Below are positions 22,768 to 35,449 of a DNA stretch of 64,000 nucleotides, one piece after another. Both the position numbers and the translations under genes were made by a program. Position 1 is the first letter of the stretch. Each line of letters begins with the position of its first letter. Under the pieces are notes generated by a model. The model was not told the DNA's origin, searched no databases, and saw only the letters and a list, made by a program, of their open reading frames with translations. This DNA is from Powellomyces hirtus (Eukaryota > Chytridiomycota > Chytridiomycetes > Spizellomycetales > Powellomycetaceae), in NCBI GenBank assembly GCA_025526995.1, contig JAHLKG010000004.1, forward strand, positions 1,116,001-1,180,000, in the 5' to 3' direction.

Positions 22768-24368
22768 AAGGACTATGCTCTAGGCTCCCCCACCCAAGAT
22801 ATCCGTTCTTCCTAGTTAGAGGAGGCTTTAGGCAACAGTGTGTCTACAAGCGTTCCATGAATACCTGGCACTCGCTGGATGTTCCCCGAACGGAATTGCG
22901 TCTGAACACGACACTCAAGTGTGGGCAAAGCTTCCGTTGGAGAACTACGGGAGAGAATGAGTGGACTGGGGTCTTGAGGGACCGTATAATAACATTGCAA
23001 CAGTCTGGTACGTCGGTGTCCTATCCTTAATATCCTGATAAAGCTTGCTGTAGCCTCTAAGACCACTGCCATGGCCATATTGTAGATCACGATGTTTTGT
23101 TTAAAGCTGATGAAGGCTCCGTTGGTGCAACGAGGGAGATACTCAAGGATTACTTCCAGCTGGATGTGAACCTGGGAGCTTTGTACGCGAGGTGGAATCA
23201 GGACCAAAACTTCAAGAAGAAGTCAGGAGAATTTGCTGGGATTCGGATACTCAGGTAGAGTTTTCCCGTGCAAACTCAAACGAAAAGGATAAACACATCA
23301 TCAATCACATGAGGTTTGTACAGACAGGATCCTTTTGAAAATCTTTTCGCCTTCATATGTAGCAGCAACAACAGCATATCTCGAATAACTCTGATGGTTG
23401 GTACCGAAAACTGCAGATCCACTTCTGAGTATCCTCACGACAAGGCCAATTTCCAGGTTAATAAGATGTCGGAGCGGTGGGGAACGTACATCGGAACTGT
23501 GGAGGGAGACTCACAGCCGTATTATTCGTTTCCGACGCTTTCGCGGCTCGCCGAGGACGGAGTGGAGAGCGAGCTAAGAAACCTCGGATTTGGATACAGA
23601 GCAAAGTACATTGCCCAGACAGCAAAATATATTCTACAAAATCACGATGAGAAATGGTTGGAGTCGTTACGATACGTAGAGTACGCCCAGTGCAGGGAAG
23701 AATTGATGAAGCTATCCGGTGGTGAGTGGTTTAGATGGTCGCTTGCCCGACACCTTCTCACATCTAAACATTTACGTTTCAAAGTGGGTCCAAAGGTAGC
23801 AGATTGTGTGTGCCTGATGAGTCTCGATAAGCACGAATCCATCCCGGTTGATACCCATGTGTGGCAGGTGAGAACAACATGTTGGTGCGTACAGGATGGC
23901 TTTCATTGATGAAAAGTTTTACAGATTGCAAAGAGAGATTACAAGATTTCTGGACTTGCAGCTGCAAAATCATTGACGCCAAAGAATTATCTCGCTATCG
24001 GAGACTTTTTCCGCGAGATCTTCGGTGACTACGCGGGCTGGGCGCATTCTGTCATTTTCACTGCAGACCTCCGCCAATTTGGCGAAAAATCCAAGACAGC
24101 CGTCGTTGAAACGGAGACTATTAGGATTGTCAAGGAAGAAACAAGCTCTTTCAAGGAAAAGAGGACTACGGTAAAGCAAGAGACAACGGTGATAAAAACC
24201 GAGATTGACAATTCTGCCAACGACCATGCAGAGGCCGGCAAGTCGCACATGCCCGCCAAGACCATCATGGCCTTTCCCCGCCGTAAGATTAGAAAGGTAG
24301 TTCAGAGTGATTTAGAAATTAAACTGAACGTAGCTTCCCGCGCCAAGCGGCGTAAGATGGAAGACTAA
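22764..24368 (+). CDS. OGG1: OGG1, 8-oxoguanine DNA glycosylase/lyase
   Basis: Exons are 22764-23007, 23086-23254, 23324-23396, 23457-23721, 23785-23867 and 23925-24368 (425 aa). OGG1 excises 8-oxoguanine opposite C in base excision repair. The N-terminal domain has LKCGQSFRW; the HhH-GPD core has CSSNNSISRIT, GVGPKVADC (catalytic Lys) and PVDTHVWQIAKRDY (catalytic Asp). Residues 1-31, before MNTWHSL, are basic with no acidic residue, like a mitochondrial presequence; the ATG at 22857 would give a nuclear form. The C-terminal tail of about 95 residues has basic clusters (FPRRKIRKV, AKRRK) and three psi-K-x-E motifs (VKEE, VKQE, IKTE). Confidence 0.95.
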
Positions 24369-24412
24369 CAATCGGGTTATGTACATCATATCATACTTTC
24401 AGGAATATTTAA

Positions 24413-25158
24413 TCAGTATTCCTGGCTCTGAGAACCAGCCTTCTCGCCCTTGCCCTTGGTCTTCTTGGGAAGAAGAACGTTGTGGATGTTCTATCGAAAG
24501 AAGTATCCGTAAATATCAGAAGTTTCTCAGCGTTGTTCGTGGCTCTGTAACATAAAACAGCATTAAAACTTACAGGCAAAACTCCACCCTGAGCGATGGT
24601 AACGTTTCCGAGGAGCTTGTTCAACTCTTCATCGTTGCGGATGGCAAGCTGTAGGTGACGGGGAATAATACGGGATTTCTTGTTATCCCGAGCAGCGTTT
24701 CCAGCCAGTTCAAGAATTTCTATAGTGGAGATTCACTAAGCGCCGAGGACAGAGAGAGTGCCATTAACCATCGTGCTCACCAGCACCGAGGTACTCGAGG
24801 ACAGCAGCCATGTAGACAGGAGCGCCTGAGAAGACAATGTGCTTTAGCCACGTGGCCCAAGAGTGGAAGCACACCAACGGGAACAAGCGCTTGTCGGTTG
24901 CAGCGACAGGTAAACGTACCGGCTCCAACTCGCTGAGCGTAGTTGCCCTTGCGCAACATACGGTGGATACGACCAACGGGGAACTGAAGACCAGCACGGC
25001 CAGAGCGGGAGTGGCTGTTGGTTTTGGCAGCTCCCTCCTTGGCACCAGATTTTCCTTTACCACCTGCGCACCAAGAGAGTGAAGGTGAGATCAGACAAAC
25101 CTTGATTGAACGACCTAAAAGACCAGGTGAGACGGGGAGAGAAGAGCTTACCAGCCAT
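24413..25158 (-). CDS. HTA1: Histone H2A, canonical, with SQE tail
   Basis: Exons are complement(24413-24490, 24574-24719, 24781-24825, 24920-25063, 25152-25158), 139 aa. The first coding exon is only 7 nt (ATG GCT G). Core features are [45 protein letters not shown] and QGGVLPNIH. The C terminus ends SQSQEY, giving the SQ motif that checkpoint kinases phosphorylate in fungal H2A (gamma-H2A). It is transcribed divergently from H2B across 266 bp. Five exons is unusually many for a core histone but fits the intron-rich genome. Confidence 0.96.
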
Positions 25159-25424
25159 TGTTTTGTTTTGTTGTTAAAGATTGAGGAGTTAGGTTGACGA
25201 GAGAAGCTGGTTATGGGGATGGAAGCGAACGATGGTTTGTTTGTGAGAGAAAAGACGGTGGTAGCGAAGTTGCAAACAGCACGTACTGTAACTGGCGTCC
25301 CGCGTCCACCCATTCCGGACACGCATCACGTGCATGCACTGCAATATATAAAGTGCCCGTCCGTTTCCATTTCCCCGCTGTTACTGTCCCCCATCTAATC
25401 TATCGAAAGAAAACTCATCTAAAC
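25159..25424. promoter_or_regulatory. Shared divergent H2A/H2B promoter
   Basis: The 266 bp between the two histone ATGs. It contains a TATATAAA box at 25345-25352, about 75 bp before the H2B ATG, and a CACGTG E-box at 25327-25332. The divergent arrangement is the usual fungal one and allows coordinated S-phase expression. Confidence 0.75.
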
Positions 25425-26064
<640 letters not shown>

Positions 26065-26297
26065 GCAGCTCTATCGAGATTAGTCGTGTTTTGGACACGA
26101 ACAAAGAATATTGCTGTTCTTGTAGATACTTCGGAAAATACATGTGATGAATTGATATGGAAACCATGAGCAGTAATCCCCCGACTCCAAAAATTTCACG
26201 ATACAAGCGTTCATATGTGATCAAATATGAGAGTTCGAGCACGGTAACATGGGGCGAGAAACATGGGTCACAGGTGTATGAGATCAGTACTCGGATT

Positions 26298-28264
26298 CTA
26301 GAGGTCGAGCAGCAGCCTCCTAGGGTCCTCAATTATTTCCTTGATTTTTACAAGGAAGGTGACAGCCTCACGGCCATCAATGACACGGTGGTCGTACGTC
26401 AAAGCTATGTACATCATTGGGCGAACTTCGACCTACGAAACTTCATCAGCAGGTGGCGCTTTAACAGCCAAACCTCGTTCACACACCTTTCCGTTGATCA
26501 CGACAGCGCGTTCTTTTGTGGCGTGCATTCCGAGGATGGCCGATTGTGGTAAGTTGATGATGGGTGTTCCATATAAAGATCCAAAGACTCCTCCGTTAGA
26601 GACTGTGAACGTTCCACCGGCCATGTCCTCAATAGTGATTTGATTGTCGCGGGCCTGTCAGGTTGGGTATATGAGCAAGCTAATTTTCGTTCCCAAGTCT
26701 TTTGTAACAACCTACCTTCTTTCCAAGGGCAGCGATAGCCTTCTCTACCTGTACCATAGAGAGACTCTCGCAGTTGCGCAGAACGGGGGTCACCAGTCCC
26801 TTCGGCGTAGCAACAGCAACACTGACGTCAACGTAGTCATGGTAAACAATCTCGCCACCCTCGATCGATGCATTGACGCCAGGAACTTCTTGCAAAGCGG
26901 CTGACGCAGCTTTGATGAACGCTCCCATAAAGCCGAGTTTCACACCGTGCTTCTCGAGGACCAAATCCTTGTACTTCTTGCGCATTTCCATAAGATTGCT
27001 GCGGGAAGATACATAAGCTCATTGAACGGCTGTTCTCCGCTAGGCCATAACATACCTCATGTCAACCTCGTTGAATGTCGTCAACGAAGCCGCAGTTTCT
27101 TGAGATTCCTTCAAGCGCTCAGCAATCCTCAGACGCATTCGGTTCATTTTGACCTGTAAACGATTGTTTCAGTAACTGATCACATGAAGCTGAAAGGATC
27201 CATTTGAGACGCACTCGACGTTCTGTGCGAGAGCCAGGAAGCTGTCCGGCGAACTCTTCGCCTTCAACAGGGACAGCCGGAGTTTTCGGCGCGGATGATG
27301 CGGGCTTAGGTGCTACGAGAAACGAACATAAGAACAAATATACAGCAAAGCGATTCAAGTTGATAGTAACGCACCTGCGGCAGGTTCTGGCGACTTTGCC
27401 TTTGGGGCATCAAACTTTTTCACAGGTTCCGGGGCAGCTTTGGGAGCCTCTTTTGTTGGCTCGGGCTTAGCCTCTTCTTTCGGTGCAGATTTCTTTGACT
27501 CTGCCTCCTTTGGCGCCTCCGCGCCTCCTTCCGGTGCGTCTCCTAACTCAATACGATAAAAGTTGCCGCCAACGGAAACTGTGTCGCCTTCTTGATGGTA
27601 CAGTTCGAGAATGGTTCCCGACTCTGGCGAGTTGACTGTGACGTCGACCTAAGCAATGGGAGAGTGAGATATGTAGTCGCCTGGGTACATGGCACACAGA
27701 CATGGATTGTGCACATCGCGTCACCTTACCTTGTCGGTCTCAATCGTTGAGATGACCTCGTCACGGGCAACAAACTCTCCGGTTTCTGCATGATACAAAC
27801 AAGTTAATACATATTAACTGACGGTCGCTACGGTTGCTGTCTTACTCTTGTGCCATTGAGTCAAAGTTCCTTCCTGAATTGACTCCGCCATAGGGGGAAC
27901 CTTGATGATCTTCTCAGCTGCTCAGACACAAAACTTTAGGTTGAGCACTCTCGGCAGCTCAGTTGCGAGAATGAAGGGACCTACCCATGTAGCGTTTCTG
28001 GCCATCCTTCAGGAAAGCAGTAGACAAAGGCGACATGCGTGGCCTTATAAATTTAATCAATTAGAAAATGGACCTATGAGTGAAACCAACGCCGGCCTGT
28101 CTGGCATACCTGCCACTTGAGGCAAGGGACAAAGCGCTCCCGAGCCTCGAACACGACTGTACATGACGCGTACTGGCGGAAGACACGGAGCGAGTGAAAG
28201 AGCGGACAGCAATCGCTGCTGCTGCGACTCTAGTGGTACTCGACCTTGATACGGAGACCAACAT
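26298..28264 (-). CDS. KGD2: KGD2, dihydrolipoyl succinyltransferase (E2 of 2-oxoglutarate dehydrogenase)
   Basis: Ten exons: complement(26298-26432, 26487-26654, 26716-26998, 27056-27153, 27215-27312, 27375-27648, 27730-27785, 27846-27917, 27985-28043, 28110-28264), 465 aa. It transfers succinyl groups to CoA in the TCA cycle. The Arg/Ser-rich N terminus is a mitochondrial presequence. The lipoyl domain shows [18 protein letters not shown] and the lipoylation site ETDKVDV. An Ala/Pro/Lys-rich linker follows, then [14 protein letters not shown]. The catalytic domain has [27 protein letters not shown] and the [10 protein letters not shown] active-site region. There is no obvious peripheral subunit-binding domain, as in other KGD2 proteins. 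Confidence 0.95.
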
Positions 28265-28512
28265 TGTGAGCTTGTTTTTGTAGATTGATGCCCTGAACAG
28301 CCGTAAAGTTCTCGACAGTTCCAATTTGCCGTCAACACCTGTTGGCTGGCAGAGTGGTGGCTTAGCATGGTCGAATTTGCCTTGTCGAGCCACGTGAGCC
28401 GATTACGCTATCAACGCGAGGAGGAACGCGGTTCTGTCGAGTGCTGTCAATTGGGGAACTAAAGCGCAGCTCTGCAAAATCGACAGCTTTGAACAAGGGA
28501 GAGTGTACCACC

Positions 28513-30459
28513 ATGGATCCTCATTTTAAAGGGCTTTTACAAATGGCGGAGCAACAGGGACAGGGGTCTGCTGGACGGACTTCCTCGGAGCCCGCAGCTA
28601 GATTTTCTATGGAACAGACTGCGACGAATCCAAATTCACAATGTCTGCTCACACCCAGAAAGTCGAAGCGGCGGATGAGCGAGTTTTGGAGTCCACAAGT
28701 GGGTAGTGATAGGTAGGCTTCTACCATTCCCATGCCTATAGACTAGCTCCTGCAGTCGGTCGCGCATGTTGCAAAGTACTAAACGGATGTAACTTTGTCA
28801 TAGGACCCTCATGACATCCCCTTGTCGAAGCGCTGCTGCCCATGCTCTGAGGTCTCCAATGCGTACACAGCTAGTGAATATGCGCAACCATGAGAGTGAG
28901 GGTATGTCTTCAAGAAGCGCTTCTCCCGATGCTCCGAGGTTGACTACTCCCAGCAGTCAACGAACCGGAGGACGCCTATGCGCAGCTGCTTCATCGGGAG
29001 TTGCTCGACTCGCCATCGAAGCGAAATCGCCTGATATTCCCTTCAAGAAGTCCTAGAAAAATGTCTAGACATCAACATTGCCCGTCAAATCCCCAATATG
29101 CCAGATCAGCCTTATCTGCAGCAAGTCAGAGCTTGGTCGCATCACCACACAAAGGCACCTGGGAAATACCGAAAGCACCTTACAAGATTCTGGATGCTCC
29201 GGACCTCCAAGTAACCTCTTTAGTTAACATGACATCTTTGCGATGACGGCCTAAATGTTGTCTTTGACCAATTTTGTAGGACGATTATTATCTCAATTTG
29301 ATTGACTGGTCATCGACCGATATACTTGGAGTTGGACTAGGTACTTGCGTCTACCTTTGGAGTGCTGCTAGTAGTAAAGTGAGGATTTTGGAAGCTGTTA
29401 TGGCACAACACGGAGCGCCAAGTTCTAAAATCTCTTGAAGGTCACAAAGTTATGTGACTTAGGTCCAAATGATTCCGTGACATCGGTCGGGTGGATGCAA
29501 AAAGTAAACACAAGTGCTACGAGATCGGTGACTTGCGAACGTGTATTAATTGATTGACGCTTGTAACAGGGAACGCATTTAGCTATTGGTACGGATTCTG
29601 GCTTAGTGCAGCTCTGGGACATTGAGAAAGAGAAGCGGGTGCGGCAGTTCCAAGGACACACGAAGCGAGTCGGTAATGTCGAGTGTCTGAAGCATTTGAA
29701 CATTAAGCACTGTCTCATACTCAAGTATTGTGTATAAGGGACTTTATCGTGGAACGAAGAGCTTCTTTCGTCCGGGAGCCGGGATAAGACAATTCAGCAC
29801 CGAGATGCGCGTGCACGAAACGGCACAGTCGATACCTCAGACAGACATACAGCAGAAGTGTGCGGATTGAAATGGGACTACGACGGCAACCAATTGGCGT
29901 CGGGTGGAAATGACAACTCTCTGATGATATGGGACAGGCGTAGAATGGATGTTCCAACGTGGATGCCACCAAATCCCCATCAAGCTGCGGTCAAAGCGCT
30001 GACATGGTCGCCACACAAAGTGAGTTCTGTTGTACTGAAAGCGTCCCGAGCCCTTAGTCTCATGCCAAACTTATTATATAGACCAACATGGTGGCCTCAG
30101 GGGGTGGGACGGCCGACCGAAAAATTAAGATATGGAATGTACAAACGCAAACGCTTGTAAAGCATATGGACACGAATTCACAGGTCTGCAATTTGGCATG
30201 GGGAAAACAGTCCGAACACCTGATCAGTACTCATGGCTACTCAAGAAACCACATCACTGTCTGGGATCAAACGGAGACCACGCTCAAGGAGGCCGCGACG
30301 TTAACTGGTCACGGTTCTCGGGTGGTGTACCTGGCGATGTCTCCTGACGGGCAAAGCATAGTCACTGGAGCCGGTGATGAGACTCTGCGCTTTTGGAAAA
30401 TCTGCAACCTCAAAAAGTCCCGGGCGCCTGGGATCGATACTTCTACTTGCATCATTTGA
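28513..30459 (+). CDS. CDH1: Cdh1/Fizzy-related APC/C activator
   Basis: Exons are 28513-28712, 28804-28901, 28957-29210, 29280-29378, 29441-29503, 29570-29672, 29739-30019 and 30082-30459 (491 aa). WD40 activators of this class bring substrates to the anaphase-promoting complex. Cdh1-type markers are APYKILDAPDLQ, DDYYLNLIDWSS, GVGLGTCVYLWSA, EVCGLKWDYDGNQLASGGND and MSPDGQSIVTGAGDETLRFW. The N-terminal AYAQLLHRELLDSP helix is also present. Two activator hallmarks are not seen: the C-box (DRFIPxR) reads SDRTLMTSPCR across the first splice, and the protein ends DTSTCII with no terminal Ile-Arg. The 28902-28956 intron is needed to align the frames. Confidence 0.88.
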
Positions 30460-30503
30460 TTCTTCATGTTTTTGGATCACTTCACAATAGAGCTTTCTGT
30501 CGC

Positions 30504-33055
30504 CTACAATGCTTTGTCCAATGATCGAGACCGTATGCTGTTTCTGGTCCGCTGATTGACAAGTGTCGCTATACTCAGCTGCAGCTCCTTCATCTGTAAA
30601 ACACTTTCTTCTTCACGCTCTTGTAGTTCATGTTCTCTCATCTTCACTTGCTCTTTCAGACGCGCAATCAGGCGGTCTCGGCTGTCGATATCCTCATGTA
30701 ACTTCAAAATTTCAGCCTGTCGCTGTTCGGCTTCTCGGACCCGCTCTTCGTGCAGTTTGGAAAGCTGTCTAGACATGATAGCAGCTCGACTCTCTGCTTC
30801 TCGAAGTAGGTTTTGCACATCTTCCAGTTGTGTTCTCGTAAATGAAGATTTTGCGTGCCTGGCCTCCAAATTGGCAATCTCTTCCACCAATTCCGCGCGA
30901 GCTTGTTGCCACCGCTCACGCTCCGCATCGAGTTCTCGCACCGCTTTGGCAGTTAATTGGCTTTGATGCGATAGTTTGGATTGTAGGCTGTCTCTGCAAC
31001 ATGTCATTGCTGCCAGGTTAGACTCCATCTCTTTCCAGCGGTCGTCCTACCGAAGAGCAAGGGCTCTTTGTCAATCACAATGATGACGCAATCAAGCAGA
31101 AGACATATGATGGCCCATACATTCTCTCTCCTCACTCGCGCCTCTGCTTCCGCAAGTCTGTCAGCCCATTGTCGTTTTTCGGTCACGAAACTTGATCGCT
31201 GCGTGTTATTGTTCTAAGGCACATAGTTGATCGTGCGAAGTTAGTCCTAAAGAGTAAATCCGCGCTTGTGTGAACATCCGCTTACTTCTTCAAGCCGAGC
31301 GTACTCGGTTTCTGCTTTTCGCAACCGTTCTTCTAGCTTTCGCACTTTATCTCCCCAGAATGAGTCCTTGGAAATCTCTAGCGCAGTCATCTTCTGCCCG
31401 TGATCTGACTGCTGCTGCTTGAGTTGGTCTGCAGCTCACAACTTAGAATCGCAGTACTAGACGTGATTATTCTATGTCAACCTACCATCGAAGACGATAT
31501 TAGACGATCTAAGTTTCTCCCGGAGCTTTTCTAGTTCTTCTCTGAGCGCAGCGTTCTCTCGCTTGGACGTTTCTCTTTTGACATCCGCCTCGCAACGACC
31601 TGCTTCAAATTCGAGCTCCCGTTGTTTGAGTAGAGAATTTGCTTTGTCTCTCAGCGATGACATTTGATCCTGAGCCTGACATGGATTGGTGTCAAAAAAA
31701 TTTCCAGTAATGGAACCTTAAACATTCCAAACACACACACATCCCGTTCTTCAGCGACTTGCTTCAGCGCGGCGTCCAACATATTCTTCATATTGTTGCG
31801 TTCGCGCTCGAATGTTTCGGCTGCGTACTTGGCCTCATCCTTGGCTCTGGCTAATTGGTGTTCCAGGATTTTGTATGCCTCGCGAGATTTTGCAACATCT
31901 TTGGTCGCGGCATCCAGCTGTAAATCCTTCCAGACGAGATCCTTTCGCAGATCATTCATAAAGCCACGGTGAGTGGAGCCAAGCTGTTCCATCTGATTGG
32001 CATGGTCCTCTGCCACAGCACGGTTACGAAGAACGTGTTTACGTCTATCTGCATTGCGCTCCAGTCCAATGTCTTTAGAGCAAGGCCAAAATTAGTATGC
32101 AGACTCTGTTGAGCATCACATCCAACCAACACTCACTAATTGCCCTTCCCAGGTCATCCGGTACCTCGTTGCCCGCGAGCTGCACAACCTCCAGGGTATT
32201 GTTCCATTTCAAAAGGTCAACTATTGCTTTACTTCCCAGCAAACCAATGTTATTCCATCTGAGATCTGCGCAGAGTGTCAGCGCTACCATGAGAATCATT
32301 TCGTCCACTAAACAAGTAGTATATTACCTAGACGTCTCAAGGCCATGTTTGATTTCAAACATATGGCCAGTGTTTGTGTCCCTTCAGGTCCGATCTTGTT
32401 ATTTCGCAGATCGAGATCTTCCAATGTTTGATTTACGGATAGGCCATCCGCCAAAGAGCGCACGCCTGCCTGCCATATTCCTATGCAATTCCACTCGAGA
32501 ACTAGACTTCGGAACATCAAAAGGAATGCAAGCCATTGTGAGAGTCACATCTTCTCTGTACCTTTTCAAACAGGTGTTGAGCCGAAGCATTTGCCCTAAC
32601 GCTGTTGAGCCATCGGCTCTGATACTAGACGTACACGCAATATTCAATGAAAAGTACAACAACTGGTACGTCTCTTGACTCAAACCTGTTTCCTCGAAGA
32701 TCTAAATGAGTTGCAGTTGTATTGGTCTTTAGGGCATTGCTGATCAAAATACAACCTTAAACCAACTTCAGGATCAGCAACAATTTGAGCCTATAAGATC
32801 TCACGTTGATGTACCGTCGTCATCCAGAAAACTATCAGCAAGGTTGATCTTCGTGAACAGCACATCATTAGACAAAGCGGCAGCCAGCGCAGCACAATCC
32901 TTCACGGTAGCCGTCTGGCCACGGAGGTCAAGGGTATCAAACGACGACCAATACCCAGCGGCATGCTTGTTCAATACTTCTGTGAGCGCACGATGAGGTT
33001 CAATGCAGAGTTCAGCACATTTCAACAGATAATTGTGCTTAAAGTTTTCAGCCAT
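30504..33055 (-). CDS. LRRC45: LRRC45-like centrosomal LRR/coiled-coil protein
   Basis: Ten exons: complement(30504-31046, 31121-31213, 31286-31428, 31486-31675, 31741-32072, 32137-32265, 32328-32506, 32562-32624, 32686-32755, 32815-33055), 660 aa, close to the human 670. In animals LRRC45 is a centrosome-linker and basal-body protein. The N-terminal third is ribonuclease-inhibitor-type leucine-rich repeats (LVLEWNCIGIWQAG, LEDLDLRNNKIGPEG, DLRWNNIGLLGSKA, LAGNEVPDDLGRA). From about residue 225 to the end it is a long coiled coil rich in Glu, Lys, Arg and Leu. It is convergent with CDH1 (45 bp apart) and divergent from BMT5 (165 bp). It supports a centriole-bearing fungus. Confidence 0.87.
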
Positions 33056-33220
33056 CGATGCTTTTTGAGACAGCAGCAAATTGGGGCCTCCCTGGAAGCT
33101 TTAACGCGACGCGCAACCTTAACGTCAGCGTGGCACAGTCATACCATTCGGCCTTCGCAACTTTCGCTATTCACGACACATTCTCGAGGGGGACCACCGC
33201 TCATTGGCATGCCCTGAGGA

Positions 33221-34153
33221 ATGAAAGGCAAAAAGCTCAAATCGGCGTTGCAAAGCCAGCAAGGCCTTGGGAATTTGAAGAAGACTCTCGGCAAGGAGCT
33301 GAAGTACGTGAAACCAAGCAAGCCAAAGCAAACTAATAAAAAACGACCTTCCGTATTTCCATTTGAGGAATGGGACAACATCCTTTTCGTTGGTGAAGGT
33401 ACCATTGACCGGGACAAAAGAACCTGGCGCTGAAGTGGACTTGACCAGTATATATCTGCAGGAAATTTTAGCTTTGCGCACGCGGTTCTGGAAAAGTTGC
33501 ACGGAGCATGTACTGTTTACGCAACTGCCTTTGATTCCGAAGAGACGACTCTAGAGAAATATCCTGACGCATCAGAGCACATCGAAGCAATCACAGAGCT
33601 GGGTGGCTCTGTGCATTTCCAAGTGGATGCGACCAGTCTGCAAAGCTGGAAAGCAGGTCGCAGGAAAGAATTTTCCAAAATTGTTTTCAATTTTCCACAT
33701 GTTGGTGAGTCAGACACCGACTTCCAGAGGCTCAAAATCGTGAATACTAAAAAACTTTGGGGTACAGGCGCAGGACTGAAGGATCAAGATCGTAACATCA
33801 GGGCCAACCAGGCACTTGTTTACAACTTCCTGTCTAGCGCATGCACTAAGATGGCTGCGGATGGGCAAATACACGTAACTTTGAAGAATGGTATCCCATA
33901 CGATTTGTGGGACATCAAAGAGCAGGCGAAGCGAACACAGTTGCTGAAGTGCATCAGGTCATTTGAGTTTGATCCTGCGCTTTACCCGGAGTATTCCCAT
34001 AGGAGAACAATCGGCTTTTTGGAAGGATTATCAACAAACGCCAATGAAGAGATCTCGAGATTGGGCAGCCGGACTTATGCTTTCGGTCATTCTTCAGTTC
34101 CGGGAGACACCAGTGTAGACGAGACTGCACTGAATGGAAGTGACAGCGAATGA
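33221..34153 (+). CDS. BMT5: Bmt5-like 25S rRNA (uridine-N3) methyltransferase, DUF2431
   Basis: Exons are 33221-33398, 33462-33704 and 33768-34153 (268 aa). Yeast Bmt5 methylates a uridine of 25S rRNA in the nucleolus. Family marks are a basic Lys-rich N terminus, the SAM-binding segment ILFVGEGNFSFAHAVLEKL, TAFDSEETTLEKYPDA, VDAT, FNFPHVG, then DRNIRANQALVYNFLSSA. Splicing at 33705-33767 (63 nt, in frame, stop-free) restores FNFPHVGAGLKDQDRN. The start at 33221 is the first ATG after LRRC45's divergent start. Confidence 0.9.
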
Positions 34154-34195
34154 TGGATATTCAGTAAAATCGGCTATGAATAGATAATGTTCCGC

Positions 34196-35449
34196 TCAAG
34201 CCTTGTTGACGAACTCAACACCCTTCTTGATGTTGTTACGCAGCTCAGGCACGGCAGCTTCGTACAACTTCTTCTCGTAGTCGCTCATGGGTCCGATGTC
34301 GTGGATCTTGCTCACGCCGTTGGTCTGAAGAAGCTATATCAGTACTGCGTACGTTATACCAAGAAGCTCAACTTTACAACATACTCCGAGTTCCACGTTG
34401 GTAGAGAAGTATTCAACTCCGTCCTTCTCGGCGATGTGGCTTTTGACGTAAGTGGGCTCGACGATGCCTTTTTCTCCGGAAAGAGCACGGAGCAAAGAGT
34501 CGGTGAAACGCGCACCAGCCTGAGCCATCGACAGAGTGGCGGATCCTGAAGAGTGCATGAGTTTATAGATGTCAACCACGTGAATGATATGTGTTGAAAC
34601 TTTACCTGTTCCATCCTTTGCCTTGACAACTTCATCACCTCCGAACTGGATGCGGTGCGTGAGCTTCTCGATCTCCTCCTGGGTGAACTTTGTGCCGGTC
34701 TATTGTAAGAGGCGGCGACTGGTTGGTCAATATAGATTTCATGAGCTACTCGAATATTTCAAGCACGCACTTGGCTGAGAAGAGGCATGATTGTCACTCC
34801 GGAGTGTCCGCCGATAACGTGGACGTTGATGTTCTCCGGGTTGGTAGACTTGGTCTGACCAACAAATGTGGATGCACGGACAACATCGAGGGTGGTGACA
34901 CCGAAGAGGCGCTTGGGATCAAAGACACCGGCCTTCTTGAAGACTTCAGCCACGATGGGCACGGTGGAGTTCACAGGGTTGGCAATAATCAACATGTGCG
35001 CCTTGGGAGCGTGCTTAGCCGCAGCCTCGGCCAAGTTCTTGACGATTCCAGCGTTGGTGTTGAAGAGATCATCACGGGTCATTCCAGGCTTGCGGGGAAC
35101 ACCGGCGGGGATAACAATGATCTGCGCATCCTTGAGAGCTTCACCGAGCTGTTCGGGTCCTTTGTGACCGGTCACGACAGAGTTGGTGTTGATGTGGGAA
35201 ATGTCAGCGGCGACACCAGGAGTGTTGACAATATCGTATAGGGAGAGGCGGTCGATGTGGGGGTTGAGCTTGAGGAGGAGGGACAAAGGTTGACCAATAC
35301 CACCTGCTGCTCCGAGGACAGCGACCTTGGCACCACGCTGGAGTCACCGAGATTCATTAATATGAATACTAGCATACAAAAGAAGGTGGCTCGCAAACCT
35401 GCAAAGTGGAGCTGGCGAAGCCACGTGCGAAAATGCGAGAAGCGAGCAT
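34196..35449 (-). CDS. MDH1: Mitochondrial malate dehydrogenase
   Basis: Exons are complement(34196-34324, 34385-34545, 34606-34699, 34771-35337, 35399-35449), 333 aa. It interconverts malate and oxaloacetate with NAD in the TCA cycle. The first exon encodes a 17-residue presequence ([17 protein letters not shown]). The Rossmann motif [17 protein letters not shown] follows, then the substrate loop [17 protein letters not shown] and [10 protein letters not shown]. The active-site His lies in [15 protein letters not shown], with [13 protein letters not shown] near the end. The presequence marks the mitochondrial isozyme. It is divergent from LSM2. Confidence 0.95.
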
